A stretch of DNA of 64,000 bases from Pseudacidovorax sp. RU35E (GTDB taxonomy: Bacteria; Pseudomonadota; Gammaproteobacteria; Burkholderiales; Burkholderiaceae_C), in contig NZ_FTMY01000005.1 in NCBI RefSeq assembly GCF_900156165.1, forward strand, positions 248,001 to 312,000, read 5' to 3'. A model generated the notes under the pieces. That model had not been told where the DNA came from and searched no databases. It worked only from the letters and a program-made list of their open reading frames with translations. Below are positions 18,113 through 26,960 of the stretch, one piece after another; positions within the stretch are counted from its first letter, which is position 1; every line of letters begins with the position of its first letter. The position numbers and the translations under genes were made by a program.

Positions 18113-19042
18113 ATGGACCGCCTCAAGCAGATGGAGACCTTCGTGGCCGTCGCCACGCGCGGCAGCCTCACGGGCGCGGCCAAGGCGGAGGGCGTGGCCG
18201 CCGCCATCATCGGGCGGCGGCTCGATGCGCTGGAGGAGCGGCTAGGCGTCAAGCTGCTGCTGCGCACCACGCGCCGCCTCACGCTCACGCACGAGGGCAG
18301 TGCCTTCCTCGAAGACTGCCAGCGCCTGCTCGCCGAGGTGGCCAATGCCGAGGCCAGTGTGAGTGCGGGTGGCGTCAAGGCCAGCGGCCATCTGCGGGTG
18401 ACGGCGCCGGCCGGCTTCGGCCGCCGCCATGTGGCGCCGCTGGTGCCGCGCTTCCGCGACCTGCACCCCGAGGTGACGGTCTCGCTCAACCTCAGCGACC
18501 GGGTCATCGACCTCGCCGGCGAGCATTTCGACTGCGCGGTGCGCGTGGGCGACCTGCCCGATTCCTCGCTGGTGAGCATGCGGCTGGGCGACAACCGGCG
18601 CCGCTGCGTGGCCACGCCGGCCTACCTTCGACGGCATGGGGTGCCGCGGCATCCATCGGACCTGGCGCGGTTCGATTGCCTCACGCTGAGCAGTGACGCC
18701 TCTCAGACCCGGGGCTGGGCATTTCAGGTGCCAAGGCAGGATGGCGAGGGCGTGGAGGTGGTGCACCTGAAGCCCTCGGGGCCCCTGGACTGCACCGATG
18801 GGCAGGTGCTGCACGACTGGTGCCTGGCAGGCCTCGGCATCGCGTGGCGCAGCACCTGGGAGGTGGAGGCGGAGATCGATGCCGGCCTGCTGGCTTCCGT
18901 GCTGGACGAATTCGCGGCGCCGCCGAACGGCATCTACGCGGTGTTTCCGGAGCGCCGGCATCTGCCGCTGCGGGTGCGGCTCTGGCTGGATTTCCTCAAG
19001 GCGCAGTACGGCCGGGCCGACTACTGGGGCCGGGTGGCCTGA
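18113..19042 (+). CDS. LysR family transcriptional regulator
   Basis: A 309-residue LysR protein: MDRLKQMETFVAVATRGSL, helix-turn-helix TGAAKAEGVAAAIIGRRLDAL at about residues 21-41 and the LLLRTTRRLTLTHEG linker, followed by a complete effector domain. The residues at the start of the recognition helix (AAAIIG) are unusual for the family, which normally has SAVS or PAVS there. It is co-directional with the CoA transferase and only 23 bases away, so it may be cotranscribed with it. The target is unproven. Confidence 0.88.
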   Translation: MDRLKQMETFVAVATRGSLTGAAKAEGVAAAIIGRRLDALEERLGVKLLLRTTRRLTLTHEGSAFLEDCQRLLAEVANAEASVSAGGVKASGHLRVTAPAGFGRRHVAPLVPRFRDLHPEVTVSLNLSDRVIDLAGEHFDCAVRVGDLPDSSLVSMRLGDNRRRCVATPAYLRRHGVPRHPSDLARFDCLTLSSDASQTRGWAFQVPRQDGEGVEVVHLKPSGPLDCTDGQVLHDWCLAGLGIAWRSTWEVEAEIDAGLLASVLDEFAAPPNGIYAVFPERRHLPLRVRLWLDFLKAQYGRADYWGRVA

Positions 19043-19066
19043 AGGCCCGAGCCGCCGCGCTGTCGG

Positions 19067-19297
19067 CTACTTCTGCTTCTGGTAGGTGTCGTGCGCCACC
19101 TGCCCACGGTCGGTGTCCTTGCGACCACTTTCCAGGTCGTTCAGCGCGCGCTTGCCGCGCTCCGTCGGCTCGCCTTCCTGGCTGTCTGCGGACTGGTCGC
19201 GCTCGTGCGGCATGCGCGGCGCATGACCGTGGCTTTGTTTGGTGCGGGTCTGGCCCTCACCGGAGGGGTCGGGCTTTTCGGTCGGTGTGGTGGTCAT
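19067..19297 (-). CDS. Small hydrophilic stress-type protein, unknown function
   Basis: A 76-residue, very polar and charged protein (MTTTPTEKPDPSGEG; later GKRALNDLESGRKDTDRGQV). The C-terminal pattern G-K-x-A-x-x-D-L-x-x-G-x-x-D-T-D-R-G resembles small disordered proteins common in Burkholderiales. It has no signal peptide or hydrophobic core. The ATG at 19297 gives the compact form; the longer frame upstream is Arg-rich and unlikely. It faces the LysR gene convergently. Confidence 0.6.
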   Translation of the reverse strand: MTTTPTEKPDPSGEGQTRTKQSHGHAPRMPHERDQSADSQEGEPTERGKRALNDLESGRKDTDRGQVAHDTYQKQK

Positions 19298-19429
19298 GGG
19301 CTGCCTCTTGCTCGAGCGGACGCGGTTGCGCCGCACTTGGCAAGATGGTGGCGCCGCCCGGCCACGCCCCGGTAGGACGCCCCGTCCAGCCCCTGTAGGC
19401 CTATCCAGGCTTTGGGATGGGAGACGAAT

Positions 19430-20476
19430 TCACTCCCGCGCAGCGGCTCCCAGCCTGCGCAGCTGCGTCTGGTAGTCCCGCTCCACGCGTGCAATCCGGC
19501 CCTGGCGGGCGTCCTCGCTCACCCACTGGGCCAGGCGGGCATGCCGCAACGCCAGGTCGCGCTGCATGCGTGCAGCGTCGAGCAGCGCGCTGTCGTCCGC
19601 CGGCTCGTAGCCCAGTTCGGCCTGCAGCGAGCGCAGCACCGCGCGTTCCGCGTCGGCGCCGGGCGCACGGCCGTAGTCCAGCAGCAGTTCGCGCAGCGCG
19701 GCCTGCACGTCGGCCGGCAGCGCACGGCGCACCACGAACTGCGCAGGTGGCGTGGGCAGCGAGGTCCACAGGACCTGCAGCCGCGCCGCCTCGGTGGGGA
19801 AGAGCGCCTGGAAGCGCTCGAAGTCCGTGCTGTTGGTGGTCGCCAGGTCGGCGTCGCCATTGGCCACGGCCAGCGTGTTGTCCTGATGGTTGCCCACCGT
19901 CTCGGCCTTGAAGCTCGTCTCGATGTCCACGCCGTGCGGCAGGAAGAGTTCCGACTGCGGGACGATGAAGCCCGATACCGAGCGCCGGTCGCCACGCGCG
20001 ATGTGCCAGCGCTGGGGCTCCTGCAGTACGGCTTCCAGCGTGCGTGGACCGCTGCCGCCGATGCGCCCGACCAGCAGGGCGCGGTGTTCCACCTGCCGCG
20101 GATCGCGCCGGCGGCGGACCTGCGCCACCACCTGCATGGGGCCGTTGACGACCGCGTCCAGGGCCATCTTGCCGGACAGCAGCGCGAAGTCGATGCGCCC
20201 GCCCTGCAGGGCCCGGTCCAGCGTGTCGTACTGGAAGGCGCTGAACACCGTCACCGGCCGGCGCAGTGCCGACGAGATCGCCATCAGCAGCGGCTCCCAG
20301 CGGCGTCGGCTTTCCACCGCATCGCCCATCGGCAGCAGGCCCAGGACGAGCGGCGTCGCCGGGCGCAGGGGCTCGGTGCCGGCGCGCGGCCCGGCGGCGC
20401 GGGCCGGCGCCAGCGCGGCGCCGAGCGAAAGGCCGAGCGCCTGGCGCAGCCAGCGGCGTCGTTCAGCGCCCGTCAT
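19430..20476 (-). CDS. PhnD/SsuA-type periplasmic substrate-binding protein (copy 1)
   Basis: A 348-residue exported protein with a signal peptide (RRRWLRQALGLSLGAALAPARA) and a phosphate/phosphonate-type binding fold (VLGLLPMGDAVESRRRWEPLL, later IDFALLSGKMALDAV and LAVANGDADLATTNSTDFERF). It is a paralogue of the next gene upstream: both have SVSGxIVPQxxLFLP and LAVANGDAD at matching positions. It overlaps that gene by 14 bases and is cotranscribed. No permease or ATPase gene is nearby, so it more likely senses a ligand for the divergent histidine kinase than feeds an importer. Confidence 0.85.
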   Translation of the reverse strand: MTGAERRRWLRQALGLSLGAALAPARAAGPRAGTEPLRPATPLVLGLLPMGDAVESRRRWEPLLMAISSALRRPVTVFSAFQYDTLDRALQGGRIDFALLSGKMALDAVVNGPMQVVAQVRRRRDPRQVEHRALLVGRIGGSGPRTLEAVLQEPQRWHIARGDRRSVSGFIVPQSELFLPHGVDIETSFKAETVGNHQDNTLAVANGDADLATTNSTDFERFQALFPTEAARLQVLWTSLPTPPAQFVVRRALPADVQAALRELLLDYGRAPGADAERAVLRSLQAELGYEPADDSALLDAARMQRDLALRHARLAQWVSEDARQGRIARVERDYQTQLRRLGAAARE

Positions 20477-21551
20477 CGCGCAAGGCGGCCATCTGCTCGG
20501 CGAAGGTCGCGTCCAGCCGTTGCAGGCGTGCCTGTCGCGCCTCTTCGCTGACCCATTGCGAGGTCATGGCGTTCTGGCGCGCCAGCTGGTGGGCCAGACG
20601 GGCCGCCGGCACCAGCGAGCTGTTGTCCGCCGGCAGGAAGCCGGCCAGGTCGTGCAGCGACTTGAGCACGGCGCGCTGCGCATCGCCGCGGGCCCCGGGC
20701 GCCTTGCCGTAGCCCACCAGGAAGGCCTGCACCTGGCCGCGCAGCGCGGCTGGGTAACCGTTGCGCATGACGATCTGCGCATGGGGGATCAGGTCGGACT
20801 CCCAGATCGCCCGCAGCCGCCGCGCCTCGGTCGGGAACTGCAGGCGAAAGCGCTCGAAGTCCGCCGTGTTGTTGGTGGCGACGTCGGCATCGCCGTTGGC
20901 CACGGCCAGGGCGGTGGCCTGGTGGGTGCCGACGATCTCGCTGCGGAAGCGCTCCATCGTCACGCGGTTGGGCAGGAAGAGCTGCAGCTGCGGGACGATG
21001 TAGCCCGACACCGAGCGCGGCTCGCCGCGCGCCAGGCGCCAGCGCTCCGGCTCGGCCAGCAGCGCCTCCAGCGAGGGCAGGGGGCCGCCCTCGCGCACCA
21101 GCAGCAACGCGCGGTAGCCGGGCAGGCCGTCGTGGCGGGTCACCTGGGCCAGCACCCGCATCTGGCGCAGCGTCACCGCATCGAGCGCCATGCGGCCCGA
21201 CAGGAACGCGATGTCCACCTCGCCGCGCTGGATGGCCTGGTCCAGCGCCTCGTACGAGGTCACGGACAGCACGGTCACCGGGCGGCCGATGGCCCGGCCC
21301 ATGTCTGCCAGCAAGGGCTCCCAGTCGTTGCGCGACTCGAAGGCGCCGCCCAGCGGCAGGATGCCGAAGCGCACCGGCTCGGCCGCGGTCTGGGCCCGGG
21401 CGGCCGGCAGACCCGCGGCAGCCGCGATCCAAAGAGCCGCCAGCAGCCATGCCATCCGCCGCCAGGCCAACGCCAGCGCGGCGATGGGCCGGCGCCGCAA
21501 CCGCGGAACGCGGGCGCAGTCGGAACGGGCGGCGGCAGGAGGCGCAGGCAT
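20463..21551 (-). CDS. PhnD/SsuA-type periplasmic substrate-binding protein (copy 2)
   Basis: A 362-residue paralogue of the preceding entry. A basic N-terminus and a hydrophobic segment (MAWLLAALWIAAAAGLPAARAQ) form a signal peptide or anchor, then VRFGILPLGGAFESRNDWEPLLADMG begins the PhnD-like binding fold (shown in short pieces). GEVDIAFLSGRMALDAV and LAVANGDADVATNN align with copy 1, so the pair arose by tandem duplication. It is divergent from the hybrid histidine kinase at 21651 with 99 bases between. A binding protein next to a kinase and without ABC partners points to ligand sensing. Confidence 0.86.
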   Translation of the reverse strand: MPAPPAAARSDCARVPRLRRRPIAALALAWRRMAWLLAALWIAAAAGLPAARAQTAAEPVRFGILPLGGAFESRNDWEPLLADMGRAIGRPVTVLSVTSYEALDQAIQRGEVDIAFLSGRMALDAVTLRQMRVLAQVTRHDGLPGYRALLLVREGGPLPSLEALLAEPERWRLARGEPRSVSGYIVPQLQLFLPNRVTMERFRSEIVGTHQATALAVANGDADVATNNTADFERFRLQFPTEARRLRAIWESDLIPHAQIVMRNGYPAALRGQVQAFLVGYGKAPGARGDAQRAVLKSLHDLAGFLPADNSSLVPAARLAHQLARQNAMTSQWVSEEARQARLQRLDATFAEQMAALRDDGR

Positions 21552-21578
21552 GGCTGACTGAACGGGTTAGAGCGAATG

Positions 21579-21599
21579 CGCAGTCGTGGTGCGACTGCG
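21579..21599. promoter_or_regulatory. Perfect inverted repeat in the divergent PhnD-like/kinase promoter region
   Basis: CGCAGTCG, loop TGGTG, CGACTGCG: 8-bp perfect arms between the divergent starts at 21551 and 21651, just before an AT-rich stretch (21601-21650) that should hold promoters. It is a candidate operator for a regulator acting on both directions. Confidence 0.45.
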
Positions 21600-21650
21600 G
21601 ACAATTCACAATTAGAAAACATTCAACGTTCTTTCTGTGACGTTTCTCAC

Positions 21651-23687
21651 ATGAGCGCCGTGCCGGGCCATTCGCAGCCGATGCCCACGGCCATCGATGG
21701 CGTGCCGCGTCCCGGCCTGCCGCACGGGACGCCGGCCGCGCCAGCCCGGGGCGCCGCTGCGCCGCCGCGGCAGCGCCGCGGCACCTGGCTGTCCATGGCC
21801 CGGCTCTCGCTCGGCCAGCAGATGGTGCTGCTGGCCGTGCTGCCCGCCACCCTGGCCATGATGGGCGCGATCGGCGTTCTGATGCGCCAGTACCTGGACG
21901 GCATGACGGACCTGGTGCGGGCCAATGCCCAGACCGTGGGCCTGCAGATGGCCACCGCCGCCCAGGCACCGCTGGCCCAGATGGACCGGCGCGCGCTGCT
22001 GCGGCTGGCGCAGTCCGGCATCGCCCAGCCGCATGTGCAGCAGGTGCAGGTCTGGTCGGACGACGGCGAGATCCTGGCCAATGCCGAGACGCAGGACCGC
22101 GCGCGCGGCGCCGGCCTGCGGGTGGTGGTGCCGGTGACCGGCACGGAGGGGCGCAGCCCCGGCGGGCAGGTCATGGTCGAGATGAGCCTGGACGCCGTGG
22201 CCAGCGCGCGCCGTGCGGTCTGGCTCAACGTGCTGCTCGCCCTGGGCGCCAGCCTGCTCGGCGTGGCCCTGGCCGCCGGCTGGGCGGCGCGGCGCATCAG
22301 CGCGCCCATCCGCCGGCTGGCGCGCGCCGTCGACCGGCTGGGCGCGGGCGAGGAGGCGCACGTGGTCATCGAGGGCGCGGCCGAGGTGCGGCGGCTTCAG
22401 CATGGCTTCAACGCCACCGCCCATGCCCTGGCCGAAGGCCGCAGGCTGCTGCAGAGCCGCATCGAGGCGGCCACGGCCGAACTGGCGCGCAAGAACGCGC
22501 AGCTGGAAGTCGCCAGCCAGGCCAAGACCCGGCTGCTGGCCGCGGCCAGCCACGATCTGCGCCAGCCGCTGCATGCGCTGACGCTCTTCGCCGACGGACT
22601 GGCCAACGGCGAGACCGATGCCGGCAAGCTGCAGCGCATCGCCCACATCCGCGAGTGCGTGGACTCGCTGGACCGGCTCTTCCTGGAGTTGCTGAACCTG
22701 TCGCAGCTCGACGCCGGCGTGCTGCAGCCGCAGTGGGCCGACTTTCCGCTCGACGGCGTGTTCGACGAGATCAGCCGCAACTTCCGACCCGTGGCCGAGC
22801 AGCAGGAGCTGCGCCTGGTGGTGCGCAAGACCGAGCTGTGGGTGCGCTGCGACCAGGTGATGCTCACGCGCGTGCTGTCGAACCTGGTGTCCAACTCGCT
22901 GCGGCACACGACTGGGGGAGGCGTGCTGGTGGCGGCGCGGCGGCGCGGCCGCTCGGTGCGGGTGGAGGTGTGGGACACCGGCATCGGCATCGCGCCCGAG
23001 CACCAGTCGCGCGTGTTCGAGGAGTTCTATCAGGTCGATCCACAGCAGTCGCGCGGCACACGCGGCATGGGCCTGGGTCTGGCCACGGTGCAGCGGCTGG
23101 CGCGGCTGCTCAACACGCGGGCCGAACTGCATTCGGTGCCCGGCCGCGGCACGCGGGTGCGGCTGTTGCTGCGCGCCGCGCATCCACCGGCGCATGCCCT
23201 GGCCAGGCCGGCGGCGACGCTCACCCAGCCGCTCACGCTGTCCGCCCCCTCGGGCGACGTGCGGCTGGACGGCCTGCGCATCCTGGTCATCGACGACGAG
23301 GCCGGCATCCTCGAAGGGCTGCAGGTGGTGCTGGGCGCCAGCGGCGCCACCGTGATGGCCGCGCAGGGCCGCGAAGAGGCCATGGCCCTGGCGGACGCCT
23401 GGGAGGCGCCGCCCGACGTGGTGGTCAGCGACCTGCTGCTGCGCGCCGGCGACAACGGCCTGGCGGTGCTGGAGGCGCTGCGCCGGCATCCCCGGGGCAT
23501 CGGCGAGAACACCGCCTGCCTGCTGGTCACCGGCGAGACCAAGCCCGAGCGCCTGCGCGAAGTCGCCTCGGCCGGCGTGGCCGTGCTCTACAAGCCGGTA
23601 TCGCCGCGGCTGCTGCGCCAGGCGATCCAGGCGCAGGTGGCCGCGCGCGACGCCGCACGCGCCGGCCCGCCTGCGCGTGCGGTGTAG
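21651..23687 (+). CDS. Hybrid sensor histidine kinase/response regulator
   Basis: A 678-residue membrane sensor. A Pro-rich leader is followed by a first membrane segment (MVLLAVLPATLAMMGAIGVL), a short periplasmic sensor region, a second segment (VLLALGASLLGVALAAGWAA) and a HAMP-like linker. The kinase has its H-box in ASHDLRQPLHAL (His301), N-box SNLVSNSLRHT, G1 WDTGIGIAP and GMGLGLATV. A C-terminal receiver follows with acceptor Asp594 (VVSDLLLR) and KPVSP. There is no HPt or output domain, so the signal must pass to a partner encoded elsewhere. Start at 21651 (MSAVPG) chosen after the AT-rich promoter stretch; no clear ribosome site. Confidence 0.88.
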   Translation: MSAVPGHSQPMPTAIDGVPRPGLPHGTPAAPARGAAAPPRQRRGTWLSMARLSLGQQMVLLAVLPATLAMMGAIGVLMRQYLDGMTDLVRANAQTVGLQMATAAQAPLAQMDRRALLRLAQSGIAQPHVQQVQVWSDDGEILANAETQDRARGAGLRVVVPVTGTEGRSPGGQVMVEMSLDAVASARRAVWLNVLLALGASLLGVALAAGWAARRISAPIRRLARAVDRLGAGEEAHVVIEGAAEVRRLQHGFNATAHALAEGRRLLQSRIEAATAELARKNAQLEVASQAKTRLLAAASHDLRQPLHALTLFADGLANGETDAGKLQRIAHIRECVDSLDRLFLELLNLSQLDAGVLQPQWADFPLDGVFDEISRNFRPVAEQQELRLVVRKTELWVRCDQVMLTRVLSNLVSNSLRHTTGGGVLVAARRRGRSVRVEVWDTGIGIAPEHQSRVFEEFYQVDPQQSRGTRGMGLGLATVQRLARLLNTRAELHSVPGRGTRVRLLLRAAHPPAHALARPAATLTQPLTLSAPSGDVRLDGLRILVIDDEAGILEGLQVVLGASGATVMAAQGREEAMALADAWEAPPDVVVSDLLLRAGDNGLAVLEALRRHPRGIGENTACLLVTGETKPERLREVASAGVAVLYKPVSPRLLRQAIQAQVAARDAARAGPPARAV

Positions 23688-23806
23688 GCCATCGGATATA
23701 GCGGCGGGCGCCGGAAGCGCCGCAATCCGCCCTCGCTAGTCCCTCCGCCTTATCGCCCTGCGGGCGGGTGCTTCGTACAGTGGTCGGCCGCCTGCATCCG
23801 CCCTCC

Positions 23807-24805
23807 ATGCCCGATTCCGCCCCCTTCCGACAGTGCCTGCGGTCCGCCCTGCTCGGCCTGGCCCTGCTTGCCGGACTGGGCGTCGCCCAGGCCGGCGGCT
23901 GGACGGTGCTGCTGGCCGACGATGCCCCTGGCCACGCCGACTTCGCCCGCGAACTGCGCACGGCCCAGCCCTCGGCCGAGCTGCTGCGCCTGCCGGCTGG
24001 CGGCGTGCTCGAGGCGGCCGATACCGAGGACGAGCGCAGCGCTGCCAACGCCGGCGTGCGCACGCGCAGCCTGCGGCCTTCGGCCGTGCCCGACCGGCTC
24101 ACCGTGGCCGTGGGCGCGGCGGCGGCCCGTGCGGCGCTGGACCGCGGCGGCAGCGAGCCGCTGCTGCTGGCCATGCTCAGCCGGCTGGACTACGAAGGCC
24201 TGCGCCCGCTGCCGGCCATGCGGGTGCCCGGCCGGCGCATCGGCGTGCTGCTGCGCGAGCCGTCCTTCGCCGACCAGCTGGCCCTGATCGACGCCGTGCT
24301 GCCCGGCCGTCGCCGCCTGGGCCTGGTGGCCACGGCCGAGTCCGAGCCGATGCTGCGGGAGCTGCAGCGCGCGGCAGCCGGCGGCGAATGGTCGCTTCAG
24401 GTGGAGCAGGCGCCCGATGCGCTGTCGCTGGCCGGCGCCCTGCGCGCCGTGCTGCCGCGCAGCGAGGCCCTGCTGGTCTTGCCCGACGCCATCGGCAGCA
24501 GCCAGGCCGCCACGTTGGCGGTGCTGCATGCTGGCGCCAGCGCGGGCGTGCCCGTCTTCGGCAGCAACGAGGGCATCGTGCGCTCCGGCGCGCTGGCCGC
24601 GGCCGTCTCCACTCCGGCGCTGCTGGCGCGCCAGGCCCAGGCCCTGGGCCGGCGGCTGGCCGCGGCGGGCAGTGCCACGGCCGTGCCCGTGGTCGAGAGC
24701 GCCTCGCCCGCGGTGGCGCGGGTCAATCCCAATGTGGCGCGGGGACTGGGCTTGGTTCTGCCCAGCGAGCAGGCCTTGACCGAGCGGATGGCCGGGCAGA
24801 GATGA
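23807..24805 (+). CDS. ABC-type periplasmic substrate-binding protein (TrpX/ABC_sub_bind-like)
   Basis: A 332-residue exported protein: signal peptide SALLGLALLAGLGVAQAGG, then a two-lobed type I binding fold with the hallmarks of ABC_sub_bind proteins (ARAALDRGGSEPLLLAMLSRLDYEG, GRRIGVLLREPSFADQLALI, AGVPVFGSNEGIVRSGALAA, quoted in parts). This family often works with kinases or with TrpXYZ-type importers. It lies between the two hybrid kinases, 175 bases before the second, with no permease or ATPase gene. Probably a ligand sensor for the following kinase. ATG at 23807 preferred over an upstream GTG at 23768 as it gives a compact signal peptide. Confidence 0.78.
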   Translation: MPDSAPFRQCLRSALLGLALLAGLGVAQAGGWTVLLADDAPGHADFARELRTAQPSAELLRLPAGGVLEAADTEDERSAANAGVRTRSLRPSAVPDRLTVAVGAAAARAALDRGGSEPLLLAMLSRLDYEGLRPLPAMRVPGRRIGVLLREPSFADQLALIDAVLPGRRRLGLVATAESEPMLRELQRAAAGGEWSLQVEQAPDALSLAGALRAVLPRSEALLVLPDAIGSSQAATLAVLHAGASAGVPVFGSNEGIVRSGALAAAVSTPALLARQAQALGRRLAAAGSATAVPVVESASPAVARVNPNVARGLGLVLPSEQALTERMAGQR

Positions 24806-24810
24806 GAACA

Positions 24811-24868
24811 CCCCCCATGCCGCTGCGCGGCTCCCCCCCTCTCTGGCCCCTTCGGCTTGGAGGGGGGG
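24811..24868. repeat. Intergenic GC-rich hairpin repeat
   Basis: Six C (24811-24816), a small hairpin GCCGC-TGC-GCGGC (24819-24831), then a 9-bp stem CCCCCCCTC/GAGGGGGGG (24833-24841 and 24860-24868) around a loop. It lies between the binding-protein and kinase genes. The organisation resembles dispersed C/G-run hairpins seen between genes in comamonads; only one copy is evident here. Confidence 0.5.
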
Positions 24869-24979
24869 GTGCACCCGCAGGCCTGGCCGAGCCAGTTCCT
24901 CGGGTGCCCGGGGGTGGCCTGCTCCACGGCCTTCTGACCATCGAGGGTGCGCGGTTGTCCGGCGCTGTGGATCGTTGAA

Positions 24980-26932
24980 ATGATCGTGGGCTCGCTTGTC
25001 GGCGGCGATCCGCGTCCGCCCGCCGTGGCATCCGGCCGGCTGCTCGTGGTGCGCGGCAGCCTGCAGCGCGACCTGGTGCGTCTGGGGCTGCTGCCCTGCG
25101 CGGTGGTGGCGTTGCTGCTCACCGGCTGGCTGACCCACAGCCGGCTGGCCATGCTCGACGACGTGTTCGCGGCCGAGGGCCGGGCCATCGCCCGGCAGGT
25201 GGCGGCCATGTCCGACCTGAGCCTCTACGCCGGCGACGTGGCGGCGCTGCAGAGCGTGGCACAGGCGGCGCTGCGCGGCGGCCAGGCCAGCCGGGTCGAG
25301 ATCAGCAATGGCGCGGGCATCCACGTGATCGCCGGCGGGCCCGATGCGGGCGCGGTCGACAGCCTGCGCAGCTTCTCCGCGCCGGTGCTGTTGCGCGAAG
25401 CCTCGCGCACCATGGCCTTTTCGCCGCCGGGCGTCACCGCCGCGGGCGACCAGGCGATCGGCACCGTGGTGGCGCTGCGCGACACCACGCAGTTGCGCCG
25501 CGCCCGCATCCAGTCGCTGCTGACCGGCATCGGCATCGGCCTGCTGGCGCTGGCAGGCGCATGGCTGGCCGTGCGGCACATGGCGCGCGGCATCGCGCGG
25601 CCGCTGCGCCGCGTGACGCAGACCGTCGCCGCCCTGCAGGCCGGCCAGTTCGATGCGCGCTGCGCCATCGCCGGCCGCTCGCCACGTCGCGGCGGGCCCA
25701 TGCACGAGTTCGCCACCCTGGCGGACGACGTCAACCGCATGGCCGAGCAGCTGCAGCGCCACAAGCAGGCCAGCGACGAGCGCGTGCGCGAGGCCACCGC
25801 CGTGGCCCTGGAGCGCATGACCGAGGCCGAGCAGGCCGCGCTGTCGCGCTCGCGCTTCCTGGCCGCCGCCAGCCACGACCTGCGCCAGCCGCTGCATGCC
25901 ATGGGCCTGTTCATCGACGGCCTGCTCACCGGCGCGGCCGAGACCCAGCGGCCCGCCCTGCTGCGGCTGCAGGAGAGCACGGCCTTCATGAGCCTGCTGC
26001 TGGACGACCTGCTGGAGATCTCGCGCCTGGACGCGCGCGTGCTCACGCCCGAGGTGGTCGACCTGCCGCTGACGCCGCTGTTCGATGCGCTGGCCGCGCA
26101 GCATGCGGCCCATGCGGCCACCGCCCGGGTGCGCGTGGTCTGGCGGGCGCGGGGTCTGGCCGTGCGCAGCGATGGCGGCATGCTGCAGCGCGTGGTGGGC
26201 AACCTGGTGGCCAATGCCATTCGCCATTCGCCGCCGGGGGCCACCGTGCTGGTCACGGCGCGCCGGCGGGGAGGCGACCGCGTGCGCATCGAGGTGCGCG
26301 ACCGCGGCGTGGGCATCGCGCCCATTCACCAGCAGCGCATCTTCGAGGAGTTCTACCAGGTGGCCAACGTGGAGCGCGACCGGCGCCAGGGCTTCGGCCT
26401 GGGTCTGGCCATCTGCGCGCGGCTGGCGACGCTGCTGGGCAGTCGCATCGGCCTGAACTCGGCGCTGGGCTGCGGCAGCACCTTTTCGCTCGCCTTGCCG
26501 CATGCGCCGGCAGCGGCCCATGCCGCGCCACTGCCGGCCGCCGTGGCCCCGTCGGTGGAGCCGTCACTGGCCGGCCTGCGCTGCCTGCTGGTGGACGACG
26601 ACGCCCACATCCGTCTTGCCACGGCCCAGTTGCTCGCCCAGTGGGGTTGCGAGGCCGTGTGCCTGGCCAGTGCGCGCGATGCCATCGGCTACCTGGGCGC
26701 GGGAGGCGAGCGCTTCGACCTGGTGCTGTGCGACCTGCAGCTGGCCGAGGGCGAAGACGGCCTGGACGTGCTGGCTGCCGCGCGCCGGCTGCAGCCCGAG
26801 GCGCTGGCCGTGGTCATCTCCGGCGCCACCGGGCCGCAGGCGCTGCAGCGGCTGCGTGCCGCGGGTGCGACCGTGCTCACCAAGCCGGTCTCGCCCGCAC
26901 GTCTGCGCGCCCTGCTGGCGACCCTGAAATGA
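24980..26932 (+). CDS. Hybrid sensor histidine kinase/response regulator (second copy)
   Basis: A 650-residue membrane sensor related to the kinase at 21651. First membrane segment LGLLPCAVVALLLTGWL, periplasmic region of about 120 residues, second segment LLTGIGIGLLALAGAWLAV, HAMP-type linker and coiled coil. Kinase core: H-box ASHDLRQPLHAM (His299), N-box VGNLVANAIRHS, G1 RDRGVGIAP and GFGLGLAIC. C-terminal receiver with Asp585 (LVLCDLQLAEGEDGLDVL) and KPVSP. No HPt or DNA-binding output. It follows the ABC-type binding protein and is probably paired with it. The ATG at 24980 is preferred over an upstream GTG at 24947. Confidence 0.88.
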   Translation: MIVGSLVGGDPRPPAVASGRLLVVRGSLQRDLVRLGLLPCAVVALLLTGWLTHSRLAMLDDVFAAEGRAIARQVAAMSDLSLYAGDVAALQSVAQAALRGGQASRVEISNGAGIHVIAGGPDAGAVDSLRSFSAPVLLREASRTMAFSPPGVTAAGDQAIGTVVALRDTTQLRRARIQSLLTGIGIGLLALAGAWLAVRHMARGIARPLRRVTQTVAALQAGQFDARCAIAGRSPRRGGPMHEFATLADDVNRMAEQLQRHKQASDERVREATAVALERMTEAEQAALSRSRFLAAASHDLRQPLHAMGLFIDGLLTGAAETQRPALLRLQESTAFMSLLLDDLLEISRLDARVLTPEVVDLPLTPLFDALAAQHAAHAATARVRVVWRARGLAVRSDGGMLQRVVGNLVANAIRHSPPGATVLVTARRRGGDRVRIEVRDRGVGIAPIHQQRIFEEFYQVANVERDRRQGFGLGLAICARLATLLGSRIGLNSALGCGSTFSLALPHAPAAAHAAPLPAAVAPSVEPSLAGLRCLLVDDDAHIRLATAQLLAQWGCEAVCLASARDAIGYLGAGGERFDLVLCDLQLAEGEDGLDVLAAARRLQPEALAVVISGATGPQALQRLRAAGATVLTKPVSPARLRALLATLK

Positions 26933-26960
26933 CGCCCCCATCCGACGAGGAGCCGACCGC

